DNA of 64,000 nt. Source: Psychrobacillus psychrotolerans (lineage in GTDB: Bacteria; Bacillota; Bacilli; Bacillales_A; Planococcaceae). This document shows positions 53,211 through 61,682 of the stretch, one piece after another. The notes under the pieces were generated by a model. The model did not search any database and was not told the DNA's origin. It saw nothing but the letters and a program-made list of their open reading frames with translations. Every line of letters begins with the position of its first letter. Position 1 is the stretch's first letter. Position numbers and translations under genes: made by a program. The DNA is taken from positions 62,001 through 126,000 of the forward strand of contig NZ_FOXU01000004.1 in NCBI RefSeq assembly GCF_900115805.1. The letters run 5' to 3'.

Positions 53211-54281
53211 ATGAAGACCATCTATACAATAAAAGCGATTGAAAAAGACGGAGCCCAACCGTTATTACAGAATATAGGGAATATAGACGACTGGCATGAA
53301 AAAAGATCAAAGATACACCAAGATTGGTTAAATTGTATTGGTGGTCTTCCTCCTTTAGTTAAACCAGAGATGAAGATTAACTCATGGGAGATCTTTACCG
53401 ATTATTACCTGATCAACATTTGCTACGCTACAGTTTTTGAAGACTGGGTACCTGCCAATCTTTTAGTTCCGAAACTACAACAAGTAGAAAATTTAACGTC
53501 CAAAAGTGATGTACTTTTTTTACTTAACTGCACGAATAGCAAGCCGTTTCCAGCAGTGATCGCTCTCCATCCGACGAGCGATAATGGAAAAGATGATATA
53601 TGTACAACAGCGGGAAGAAAGAATAGACAGTATGGATTGGAGCTTGTAAAAAGAGGATATGTAGTCTTAGCTCCAGATACGATAACTGCAGGAGAACGCG
53701 TTTTACCAAACGACAATCCTTTTCAAACAGCGACATTTGATAAGAAACACCCAGAGTGGTCCGCGGTTGCTAAGATGATTATTGACCATCAACAAGGTAT
53801 TAGCTTACTAGAAGAACTTAGTATAGTAGACAACACCAACATTGGAGCTATTGGGCATTCGTTAGGTGGGTATAATAGCTTCTTTCTAGCTGGAATTGAC
53901 AGAAGGGTTAAAGCAGTTGTTTGTAGCTGTGGATTCTCTTTGTTTGCACAAGATCCAGAACAGCATCGGTGGGGCAGAAGAGAGTGGTTCAGCCATATTC
54001 CAAAGATTAGTGACTATATAAATGAAGGAATTGTACCATTTGAGTTCACTGAAATAGCTGCTCTAGTTGCTCCGACTCCGTTATTCATGTGGATGGGCCA
54101 AAATGATCACATATTTCCTCATTGGGAATCTGCAGCCAAAGGGTTAGTGGAACTTAACACCTTATACGAATGGATGGAAACAGGAGAACGCTTTACATCA
54201 TTAATAGGAAACTCTGGGCATGACTTTCCATCTGAGATTCGTCAACTGGCCTATAGCTTTCTAGATCAATGGCTTAGTTAA
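53211..54281 (+). CDS. Alpha/beta hydrolase, dienelactone hydrolase/acetyl esterase-like
   Basis: The 356-residue protein has the nucleophile elbow IGHSLGGYNSFFLAG (Ser about residue 221), Asp in FMWMGQNDHIFPH and the catalytic His in GNSGHDFPS. An N-terminal segment before PAVIALHPTS gives it the layout of acetyl-xylan-esterase-like enzymes. It is cytoplasmic. ATG 53211 follows a stop and AGAGGAGGG closely. It probably removes an acyl group from the imported sugar or opens a lactone, and ends the operon. Confidence 0.8.
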   Translation: MKTIYTIKAIEKDGAQPLLQNIGNIDDWHEKRSKIHQDWLNCIGGLPPLVKPEMKINSWEIFTDYYLINICYATVFEDWVPANLLVPKLQQVENLTSKSDVLFLLNCTNSKPFPAVIALHPTSDNGKDDICTTAGRKNRQYGLELVKRGYVVLAPDTITAGERVLPNDNPFQTATFDKKHPEWSAVAKMIIDHQQGISLLEELSIVDNTNIGAIGHSLGGYNSFFLAGIDRRVKAVVCSCGFSLFAQDPEQHRWGRREWFSHIPKISDYINEGIVPFEFTEIAALVAPTPLFMWMGQNDHIFPHWESAAKGLVELNTLYEWMETGERFTSLIGNSGHDFPSEIRQLAYSFLDQWLS

Positions 54282-54361
54282 AGTAGTCGTTCAAGTTTTC
54301 AAAGCAAATATGCTATCCTAAATAAATATAAACTAATCAATATGGTAGGGAGTTGAGACAA

Positions 54362-55792
54362 TTGCTAAAACGGAAAAGTGCATTTGAAGATCGCTATAAC
54401 AAGTTCATACATGAATTAAAAAATGAAATTATTTCGGGAAAGTTAAAGCCTGGAGAATTCATTCTCCCTGAAAATACATTAAGCAAAGTATATGACTTAA
54501 GTAGAGTATCTATTAGAAAAGTATTGGCAGAGCTAGTAGATGATGGCCTTATCGAGAAGATACCTGGAAAAGGAAACCGGGTAACTATTCCAAATGATAC
54601 GCAAAAACAAACAATTACTTTAGGATGGTTTTCACATTCTTATGAGTTAGAAGTTGTTCATAAAATTATTGAACGATTTGAGATGCTCAACCCGTTCACG
54701 AAAGTAAATCTACAATTACTACCTAATAGTCAATATGTTTATAATCTAAAACAATCTTTGAAGCATGAGAGCGGACCAGATGTATTTATATTATCTGATT
54801 ATCATTTTCGGGAACTAATGGATTCCAATTCATTGGATATCATAGATCCCTACTTACCGTATTTTATAGAACCAGAAAAAGATAGTTATAAACAAGTATT
54901 TGAAATGTTCACTTACGACAAGAAAATTCCTGTAACACCTTTGGTATTCTCTCCAGTGATGATTTGCTATAATCGACGAATGTTTGAAGAGGCGGGAATT
55001 GCAAAGGATTTCAAAATGGAAAACTGGGATGATTTATTAGAGTTAGCAACCCGAACTACGAAGGAAATGGATAGAGAAGGCATGATTAACGAATACGGCT
55101 TTTGTTTTTCCTCCTCTACGAATCGTTGGCCGGTTTTTCTTTTGCAGAATAAGGGTAGTTTCATGGCAACCGATAGATCTAAATCCGTTATGAACAGTAA
55201 AGAAAATATAGAAGCATTGAATTACTGTGCTGATTTAATGTATAAGCATCAAGTTTCTCCAATTTTCTCTCATGGGAGTAATGAACTTGCCGAAAATCTT
55301 TTCATGCGAGAAGGAGCAGCAATGATTTTGACTACTTACTATTTTATGAATGAATTTAGAGATCATAAAATTGAATGGGACGTTGTTCCGCCTCCTCAAA
55401 ATGATGCTCAAGGAACATTAATCATAGGAGGAGCTTTAGGGATTAGTGCAAATAGCAAAATAAAAGAATCTGCTCAAGCATTTGTTCAATTTATGGTAAG
55501 TACAGAAGCACAAACATTACTCAAGCAAAATGGTTGTACGATTCCAATGCTTCGCAAAGTTGCCGAGGATAACCATCTTCTGCAATCAGGCATTCATCCT
55601 GAAAAGTATAATGCTTTTAAAGAAGCTATGGGATTCTCCAAGACAATGAAAGACCTTCATCTCACCATTGAGGAGACTGAACTAGTAGAACGAGAGATGC
55701 AATTTTTCTGGGCCAATATGGAAAAGGCAGAGGATACGTGTAAACGAATTGAAGAACTTCTAAATTCAAAACAAGCGGTAAATAACGTTTAA
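54362..55792 (+). CDS. GntR-type regulator fused to a family-1 solute-binding domain
   Basis: The 476-residue protein opens with a winged helix of the GntR type (about 5-75: ISGKLKPGEFILPENTLSKV, SRVSIRKVLAELVDDGLIEK, GKGNRVTIP). The rest is a family-1 extracellular solute-binding fold: LGWFSHSYELEVVHKIIERF, QLLPNSQYVYNLKQSL, the crossover VICYNRRMFEEAGI, NEYGFCFSSS and QAFVQFMVSTEAQTLL. There is no signal peptide or lipobox, so this binding protein is inside the cell and senses the imported sugar. GGGAG places the start at TTG 54362. It lies between two carbohydrate operons and probably controls them through ACATGT-N5-ACATGT sites. Confidence 0.85.
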   Translation: MLKRKSAFEDRYNKFIHELKNEIISGKLKPGEFILPENTLSKVYDLSRVSIRKVLAELVDDGLIEKIPGKGNRVTIPNDTQKQTITLGWFSHSYELEVVHKIIERFEMLNPFTKVNLQLLPNSQYVYNLKQSLKHESGPDVFILSDYHFRELMDSNSLDIIDPYLPYFIEPEKDSYKQVFEMFTYDKKIPVTPLVFSPVMICYNRRMFEEAGIAKDFKMENWDDLLELATRTTKEMDREGMINEYGFCFSSSTNRWPVFLLQNKGSFMATDRSKSVMNSKENIEALNYCADLMYKHQVSPIFSHGSNELAENLFMREGAAMILTTYYFMNEFRDHKIEWDVVPPPQNDAQGTLIIGGALGISANSKIKESAQAFVQFMVSTEAQTLLKQNGCTIPMLRKVAEDNHLLQSGIHPEKYNAFKEAMGFSKTMKDLHLTIEETELVEREMQFFWANMEKAEDTCKRIEELLNSKQAVNNV

Positions 55793-55849
55793 ACCTATTT
55801 GAAGTTCATCCATTCTCAAAGGAAATATGTTTTTAAAGAGGTGATTTAC

Positions 55850-56497
55850 ATGGAACTAACTGGTTGGAGAGGTTCACTATATCATTATATGGATTGGGCA
55901 TTAAAGCTTGCATATCTCAATATTCTTTGGTTAGTAGGGATAATCATTGGTATAGGAATTGCAGGTTTTTTTCCCTCAACCGCGGCAATGTTCTCTGTAA
56001 TTAGGAAGTGGACCCAAGAAGAGGAAGATATAAAGGTATTCGCTCATTTTAAAAACGAATATAAAAAGGAATTTCTTCAGTCCAATAAATATGGCTATTC
56101 CTGGGCAGTTCTCGGAGTAATAATATATGTAGATTTACAGTTCTTCCGTGGCATTCCTACTATTTGGGCATTAGTTATTTCTTTGTTCTTTTTTATACTT
56201 GGTGCCATTTATATAGTTTCTTTACTGTATGCATTCCCTGTTTACGCTCAATTTCAATTAACTATAAAGCAATACTTTAAAAATTGTTTACTCATTGTCC
56301 TTTCTAATCCATTATTTTCTGTATTAATGGTCTTAGGATTTTATTTCCCCTATTATTTAATGACTAAGGTTCCAGGGTTAATACCATTTTTCGGAGGCAG
56401 TCTTATAAGTCTAGTGTTAGTGATTATTTCTAATAGAATGTTCGAAACATTAGAGAAAAATAATAAGAAGTATATAGAAGAACAAGAAATAAAATAG
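55850..56497 (+). CDS. YesL-family (DUF624) membrane protein
   Basis: The 215-residue protein has five membrane helices and the DUF624 pattern (GFFPSTAAMFSVIRKW, then FKNEYKKEFLQSN). YesL proteins sit next to LplB/LplC-type importers in Bacillales, role unknown. AGAGGTG selects ATG 55850; an upstream in-frame TTG at 55799 has no ribosome site. It lies 57 bp after the fusion regulator and probably shares its transcript. Confidence 0.85.
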   Translation: MELTGWRGSLYHYMDWALKLAYLNILWLVGIIIGIGIAGFFPSTAAMFSVIRKWTQEEEDIKVFAHFKNEYKKEFLQSNKYGYSWAVLGVIIYVDLQFFRGIPTIWALVISLFFFILGAIYIVSLLYAFPVYAQFQLTIKQYFKNCLLIVLSNPLFSVLMVLGFYFPYYLMTKVPGLIPFFGGSLISLVLVIISNRMFETLEKNNKKYIEEQEIK

Positions 56498-56534
56498 TAA
56501 GTGTTTAATATGTACAAATCAAATTATTATAGAA

Positions 56535-56552
56535 TACATGTATATTACATGT
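56535..56552. promoter_or_regulatory. ACATGT-N5-ACATGT operator, copy 2, with -10 box
   Basis: TACATGTATATTACATGT has the same dyad as copy 1. A -10-like TATTAT at 56525-56530 lies four bases before it, so binding would stop transcription of the ABC importer operon. The -35 match is poor. Confidence 0.65.
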
Positions 56553-56601
56553 ACTGAATGGAGTTAAAAGAAAGCAGGAATTTGAAAGGGGAGATTAGTT
56601 A

Positions 56602-57585
56602 TTGAAACTAAAAGTCAAAAAAATTGACCCGCTAGATTCACCTTTAGCAGTATCAAATAATATCCCGATTAAAAGAAAAAAGAATTCCTTGAAAAGTAAA
56701 TTATGGCGGGATCGCTATTTGTTACTACTAATCTTCCCCGGAGTTCTATACTTTCTTATTTATCGTTATATACCAATGGCAGGAATACTTTTAGCATTTA
56801 AGGATTATAGCCCGTTTCGAGGATTCGCAGAGAGTCCGTGGGTAGGGTTAAAGTATTTCAAACTAATCTTTGAAGATGCAGAAGTTATTCAAGTTATATG
56901 GAATACGTTACAAATTTCTATGCTACAAATCTTTTTTGCTTTTCCTATCTCTATAGTACTTGCCTTAATGCTGAATGAAATTAGAAATCAAGTTTATAAA
57001 AGGTTTCTCCAATCAATTGTGTATTTACCACATTTCTTATCCTGGGTAGTCGTAGTTGGGATAACTGTTATATTTCTTAGGAGTGAAGGGTTGATCAACG
57101 GAGTTTTAGTAAATTTTCTGGATCTCAATCCAATTCCGTTTTTAACAGATCCCACTTTGTTCAAACCTATAGTCATTTTACAGGTTATTTGGAAGGAATC
57201 AGGATGGGGTACTATTCTTTTCTTAGCTGCATTATCTGGTATAAGTCCACATCTATATGAGGCTGCTGTGATAGACGGAGCAAGTAGACTGAGACAAATG
57301 TGGCATATCACTTTGCCAGCTCTTAAAAGTACAATTGTCATCTTATTAATACTTCGTTTAGGAAATGTCATGGATAGTGGGTTCGAGCAAATCTTTCTAA
57401 TGTTGAATCCTTTCAATATGGAAACAGGAAATGTATTAGATACGTATGTGTATTTTAAAGGGATCCAGCAGGCTAACTTTAGTTTTGCCACAGCTGTTGG
57501 GCTATTTAAAGGAATTATAGGTTTAATACTTGTTGTACTTGCCAATAGACTTGCGAAGAAGTTTGGCGAAGACGGCTTGTATTGA
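56602..57585 (+). CDS. Sugar ABC transporter permease (LplB type)
   Basis: The 327-residue permease has six helices and the LplB motifs YRYIPMAGILLAFKDYSPF and SIVYLPHFLSWVVV. The cytoplasmic EAA loop is YEAAVIDGASRLRQMWHITLPAL. It forms a dimer with the next permease. GGGGAG precedes TTG 56602. The type imports oligosaccharides or uronides in Bacillales. No ATPase gene is nearby, so a shared MsmX-type ATPase is expected. Confidence 0.92.
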   Translation: MKLKVKKIDPLDSPLAVSNNIPIKRKKNSLKSKLWRDRYLLLLIFPGVLYFLIYRYIPMAGILLAFKDYSPFRGFAESPWVGLKYFKLIFEDAEVIQVIWNTLQISMLQIFFAFPISIVLALMLNEIRNQVYKRFLQSIVYLPHFLSWVVVVGITVIFLRSEGLINGVLVNFLDLNPIPFLTDPTLFKPIVILQVIWKESGWGTILFLAALSGISPHLYEAAVIDGASRLRQMWHITLPALKSTIVILLILRLGNVMDSGFEQIFLMLNPFNMETGNVLDTYVYFKGIQQANFSFATAVGLFKGIIGLILVVLANRLAKKFGEDGLY

Positions 57586-57617
57586 AGGACTTATAGATTT
57601 TGGTAGGGGGGTAGATT

Positions 57618-58493
57618 ATGTTCAAATCTTCTGGTGGGGAAAGGGTAATGGAAATCATTAATAACATCGTTTTGTTATTAATCGCTGTAACGATGCTCTT
57701 TCCCTTCCTTTACATTTTTTCTGTTTCATTTTCAAGCGTAAGTGATGTACTCAATAGTGATTTCCTTTTATGGCCAAAGGAATGGGTGACAGACGCCTAT
57801 TCGTATATCTTAGGGTCGGACCAATTTATCCGTTCTTTAGGAGTAACCGTTTATATTACTGTGGTTGGAACATTTGTTAATCTAGTGTTTACATCAACGA
57901 TGGCCTATTCTTTAACAAGAAATATTATTGGACAACGATTAATCTTGTTCTTAGTATTGTTTACAATTTTATTTTCTGCGGGAATGATTCCAACTTATAT
58001 AATTGTGAAAGAAACTGGATTATTAAATTCGTTATGGGCATTGATCATACCAGTGGCGATTAGTCCTTTTAACTTAATCATCATGACTCAATTTTTTAAA
58101 GGAATTCCAGAGGAACTAACAGAGGCTGCCATTATAGACGGGGCCAATGATATTCAAATTTTTACTAAAGTGATTTTACCGTTATCTAAGCCTGCTTTGG
58201 CAGCATTTGGTCTGTTTTATGCAGTGGGTCATTGGAATAGCTACTTCTCGGGAGTGCTCTACTTGAATGATCCGTCGAAGTGGCCAATACAAGTTATTTT
58301 ACGCCAAATTGTTATTGTAAATGAACCAAATGCTGCACTGGGCGGTCATGCAGCAATGTTAGAGGCTTTACCTCCTCCAGAAACGGTTCAAATGGCGGCA
58401 ATTTTGTTGGCAACCTTGCCAATACTTATTGTTTATCCGTTCTTACAAAAACATTTTGCAAAAGGAGTGATGCTTGGATCTGTAAAGGGTTAG
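57618..58493 (+). CDS. Sugar ABC transporter permease (LplC/YtcP type)
   Basis: The 291-residue permease has six helices and the EAA loop LTEAAIIDGANDIQIFTKVI, and LPLSKPALAAFGLFYAVGHW after it. It pairs with the LplB-type permease 33 bp before. GGGGGG precedes ATG 57618; a second ATG at 57648 could also be used. The long fourth loop near NEPNAALGGHAAMLEALPPP is typical of the LplC branch. Confidence 0.92.
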   Translation: MFKSSGGERVMEIINNIVLLLIAVTMLFPFLYIFSVSFSSVSDVLNSDFLLWPKEWVTDAYSYILGSDQFIRSLGVTVYITVVGTFVNLVFTSTMAYSLTRNIIGQRLILFLVLFTILFSAGMIPTYIIVKETGLLNSLWALIIPVAISPFNLIIMTQFFKGIPEELTEAAIIDGANDIQIFTKVILPLSKPALAAFGLFYAVGHWNSYFSGVLYLNDPSKWPIQVILRQIVIVNEPNAALGGHAAMLEALPPPETVQMAAILLATLPILIVYPFLQKHFAKGVMLGSVKG

Positions 58494-58559
58494 TAACTAG
58501 AAATTTGTCTGTACTACTGTTTTACGAAGCCTTACAATAAGATAATTGGAGGGGTTAAT

Positions 58560-60179
58560 GTGAAGAAAAAGCACAAAATAATTAGCTTTCTACTTCTTTT
58601 CCTAAGTTTTATGTTAGTTGCATGTACGGATGAAAAAACAGATGAAAAAGCAACTGTGGACGAAGGAAATGAAACAGCAGGAGAAAAAGCACCAGTTACA
58701 CAAATTGATCCATTTGATCATTCAGAGAAATATACAATTACGGGGATGACATTCCGTTTTGGTGATCCACCTCCCTTAAAAAGTCCTGGTTTAGATATGA
58801 TAAATGAGCGATTTAACGTAGATTATAAACCAGAGATTATCCCACAAGGTGATTATGTGGAAAAATCATCTGCCATTGTAGCATCAGGTGCTATGCCAGA
58901 TTTAATTGGATTTCAAGCTGGCGATACCCGTTTTTATCAGTGGGCAGAAGATGGAGCATTTCTACCTTTAGATGACTATTTATCACATTATGCAACGTTA
59001 GGAAACATTCCAGACTATATTTATAATTCTTTTAAAGTAGATGGAAAGATTTACGGCATTCCACGTTATTCTAATCCATATCCTGTAACGCCAATTATTC
59101 GTCAAGACTGGTTAGATAAATTAGGAATGGAAGTTCCAACAAATTACGAAGAGTTAGAGAAAATTGCCATCGCATTTACAAAAGAAGATCCAGATGGGAA
59201 TGGTAAGGACGATACGTATGGGGTAGCTATTGGAGAAAATATTAACCCAAGTTTTAATATGGGAACTTACTGGGACTTCAATTCTTGGTACCACCAAAAT
59301 GATGATGGTGATTTTATCCCTGGTATCATTTCGGATGGAAGAAAAGATTTAGTTCAATTTTTTGCTAATTTGTATAAAGAAGGCGCGATGACAAAAGACT
59401 TTGCAGTACTTGATTGGGCTAGTACTAATAATGAGTTTTACTCTGGTAAAGCAGGAATTTTCGTTGCTGGTGTTTCAGGAATGTCACAGGAATACTTTGA
59501 TGGATTATTAGCTATTAATCCAGATGCAAAGCTTGTAGCAATTCCACCATTTGAAGCACCTGATAAATCGAAAGGATTTACAATGGGTTCAGGTAACTCA
59601 GGTATTCTTGCATTAAATGCTAATCTTGCTAAAGATGAGGGTAAAATATACCGTGCATTAGAGTTAGTAGACTTTGGGAAAACATATTTCCCAGCTGAGG
59701 AAAAAAATCCGCAAAATGCGGACTTTGATTTCTATTTAGGTAAAGAAGGAACAGGTTATAATATGGAAAATGGATTACCTGTTCAAGTTCCGACATTCTC
59801 TTCTGAAGGACTTTCTCCGTCAACTTATTTCCTAGATAACAGAGAACAGGTGCCTGAGGATGCGAAGATTACCTATTCAGATAGCTATACATTACCAGAA
59901 TTGAAAGAGATGACCTCGTCATTACAAGAAATGTTTGAAACGACCGATTTATATGTGGATCCTTCTCATGGAGTGCAATCCCCAACAAACCAAGAAAAGG
60001 GTACGGATCTATTTCAATTCTTAATCAATGAACAATCGAAAATGATTGCTGGCCAAAGACCATTATCAGACTGGGACGCACTTGTTAAAGAATATTTAGC
60101 AAAAGGCGGCGAAGCAATCATTAAAGAGACAAACGAAGGAATTAAGTCAAAAGGTTATACAGAAAGAGAATGGAAGTAA
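58560..60179 (+). CDS. Sugar-binding lipoprotein of the ABC importer (LplA-like)
   Basis: The 539-residue protein has a lipoprotein signal with lipobox LVAC (Cys about residue 22). A solute-binding fold follows: KPEIIPQGDYVEKSSAIVAS, AEDGAFLPLDDYL, KIYGIPRYSNPYPV, DPDGNGKDDTYGV (calcium-loop-like) and GEAIIKETNEGI. Proteins of this size bind oligosaccharides. AATTGGAGGGG precedes GTG 58560. It lies after the two permeases and before a strong terminator, completing the importer. Confidence 0.92.
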   Translation: MKKKHKIISFLLLFLSFMLVACTDEKTDEKATVDEGNETAGEKAPVTQIDPFDHSEKYTITGMTFRFGDPPPLKSPGLDMINERFNVDYKPEIIPQGDYVEKSSAIVASGAMPDLIGFQAGDTRFYQWAEDGAFLPLDDYLSHYATLGNIPDYIYNSFKVDGKIYGIPRYSNPYPVTPIIRQDWLDKLGMEVPTNYEELEKIAIAFTKEDPDGNGKDDTYGVAIGENINPSFNMGTYWDFNSWYHQNDDGDFIPGIISDGRKDLVQFFANLYKEGAMTKDFAVLDWASTNNEFYSGKAGIFVAGVSGMSQEYFDGLLAINPDAKLVAIPPFEAPDKSKGFTMGSGNSGILALNANLAKDEGKIYRALELVDFGKTYFPAEEKNPQNADFDFYLGKEGTGYNMENGLPVQVPTFSSEGLSPSTYFLDNREQVPEDAKITYSDSYTLPELKEMTSSLQEMFETTDLYVDPSHGVQSPTNQEKGTDLFQFLINEQSKMIAGQRPLSDWDALVKEYLAKGGEAIIKETNEGIKSKGYTEREWK

Positions 60180-60184
60180 TAAGA

Positions 60185-60221
60185 ATATAGCCTGTTCGCT
60201 CATGCGAATAGGCTATTTTTA
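60185..60221 (+). terminator. Rho-independent terminator
   Basis: AATAGCCTGTTCGC and GCGAATAGGCTATT form a 14-bp stem with one mismatch around TCAT, followed by TTTATTTTT. It ends the importer operon. Confidence 0.92.
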
Positions 60222-60334
60222 TTTTTGTCTTTGTAAGTTAGCACTGCTGATACCTTTACATGTGGACTCTTTCTAATATATTCATAGTCCATTCGAAAAG
60301 ACTATAGTTTAGAATTCCTCCTTCCCTATTTAAA

Positions 60335-60352
60335 GACATATTAAAGACATGT
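60335..60352. promoter_or_regulatory. ACATGT-N5-ACATGT operator, copy 3 (one half degenerate)
   Basis: GACATATTAAAGACATGT keeps the spacing of copies 1 and 2, with ACATAT in place of the first ACATGT. It lies just ahead of a likely -10 (TATAAT, 60376-60381), about where the -35 should be. A half-site ACATGT also occurs at 60256. Confidence 0.5.
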
Positions 60353-60419
60353 CATAAATTCTACTCATAAGTTAATATAATAATAGAGTATTCAGAAAAT
60401 TAGTGAGGGAGGAATTTGT

Positions 60420-61664
60420 TTGGTAGTTCAAGGGGAATCAGTCTCAACAAAGGGTAACGAGAATATTAAAAAGAAAAGTATATTTAGTTATCTTGGGCCG
60501 GCTTTAATAACTTCTGCATTAGTTTTAGGTCCCGGAAGTGTTACGCTTTCATCGAAAATCGGTGCTATATATGGCATGCAATTGGTTTGGACGATTATTT
60601 TAGCCATTGCTTTAATGATGGTGTATACAGAAATGAGTACTCGAATAGGTTTAGCTGCTGAGCATAGTTTCATACAAACAATTAAGAAAAAGTGGGGGAT
60701 ACCTGCAGGCATACTAATTGGGATCGGGGCATTTCTAGTTACGGCTTCCTTTCAGGCCGGTAATGCAATCGGTACAGGTATCGCTGTATCAGCAGTAACT
60801 GATATGAATCCTACAATTTGGATTATTATCTTTACTTTAATATCCATTGCGCTGTTATTTGCAAAAAAGTTTTATCAAATTCTTGAAAAAATGATGCTTG
60901 TATTGGTAGTGATTATGTTGCTAGCATTTTTAATCACTGTAATAGTAGTCCAACCATCTATTGTTGATATATTTAAAGGATTTATACCAGTGTTACCTGA
61001 AGGTAGTATGGGGTTAGTCATTGCATTGTTTGCTACAAGTTTTTCTATAGTAGGTGCCTTATATCAATCTTACTTAGTTAAAGAGAAAGGCTGGAAAATT
61101 ACAGATGCTGCAAATGGTCGAAAGGAATCGTTTTTAGGAATCTTTCTATTAGGTTTTATATCTTTTCTAATAATGATTACAGCCGCTACAATTTTAAAGC
61201 CTCAAGGACTTGTTGTGAGTGATGCAAGTGAAATGGGTCTGGCGTTAGAGCCACTTTTCGGGAGCTGGTCTACTTTCGTATTTATGCTCGGATTGTTTGG
61301 CGCTTCTTTTTCTTCCCTCATGGGAAATGCCACAATTGGTGGATCCTTACTTGCTGATGGCCTTGGTTTAGGAAGCAGCTTATCGAATTTGAAAGTGAAG
61401 CTCCTCATTATTGTCGTGATGCTCTTCGGTTCTATTATTGGTATAGTATTTGGCTCTGCTCCATTAAATCTAATTGTATTTGCACAAGCCGTCACCATAT
61501 TTGTAGTACCTTTTATCGCAATTGCTATTTTAGTAGTGGCTAATGATAAAAATATTATGGGGGAACTTAAAAATAAACTATTAAGTAATATCCTAGGAAT
61601 TATTGGGCTACTCGTTCTAATTTATTTAGCATTTAATAATTTGAAGAATATCTTTTTCTCTTAA
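60420..61664 (+). CDS. Nramp-family-like transporter without the metal-binding motif
   Basis: The 414-residue protein has 11 or 12 helices and the Nramp fold, opening with YLGPALITSALVLGPGSVTL. The metal-binding DPGN of helix 1 is GPGS here, and the MPH motif of helix 6 (after GAT) reads as SIVGALYQSYL. Both metal-ligand sets are therefore missing. It likely moves a non-metal substrate, or magnesium as in Nramp-related magnesium transporters. AGGGAGG precedes TTG 60420. The genes after it handle a sugar, so an organic substrate is likely. Confidence 0.75.
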   Translation: MVVQGESVSTKGNENIKKKSIFSYLGPALITSALVLGPGSVTLSSKIGAIYGMQLVWTIILAIALMMVYTEMSTRIGLAAEHSFIQTIKKKWGIPAGILIGIGAFLVTASFQAGNAIGTGIAVSAVTDMNPTIWIIIFTLISIALLFAKKFYQILEKMMLVLVVIMLLAFLITVIVVQPSIVDIFKGFIPVLPEGSMGLVIALFATSFSIVGALYQSYLVKEKGWKITDAANGRKESFLGIFLLGFISFLIMITAATILKPQGLVVSDASEMGLALEPLFGSWSTFVFMLGLFGASFSSLMGNATIGGSLLADGLGLGSSLSNLKVKLLIIVVMLFGSIIGIVFGSAPLNLIVFAQAVTIFVVPFIAIAILVVANDKNIMGELKNKLLSNILGIIGLLVLIYLAFNNLKNIFFS

Positions 61665-61682
61665 TGAACAGGAGGGTTTCAG

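Noticed and set aside
56994-57545. Minus-strand open frame of 183 codons inside the LplB-type permease
   Set aside because: Antisense of a conserved permease gene with intact EAA loop; no start signal.
60256-60261. A fourth ACATGT operator
   Set aside because: Only a half-site is present, with no second half at the right distance.
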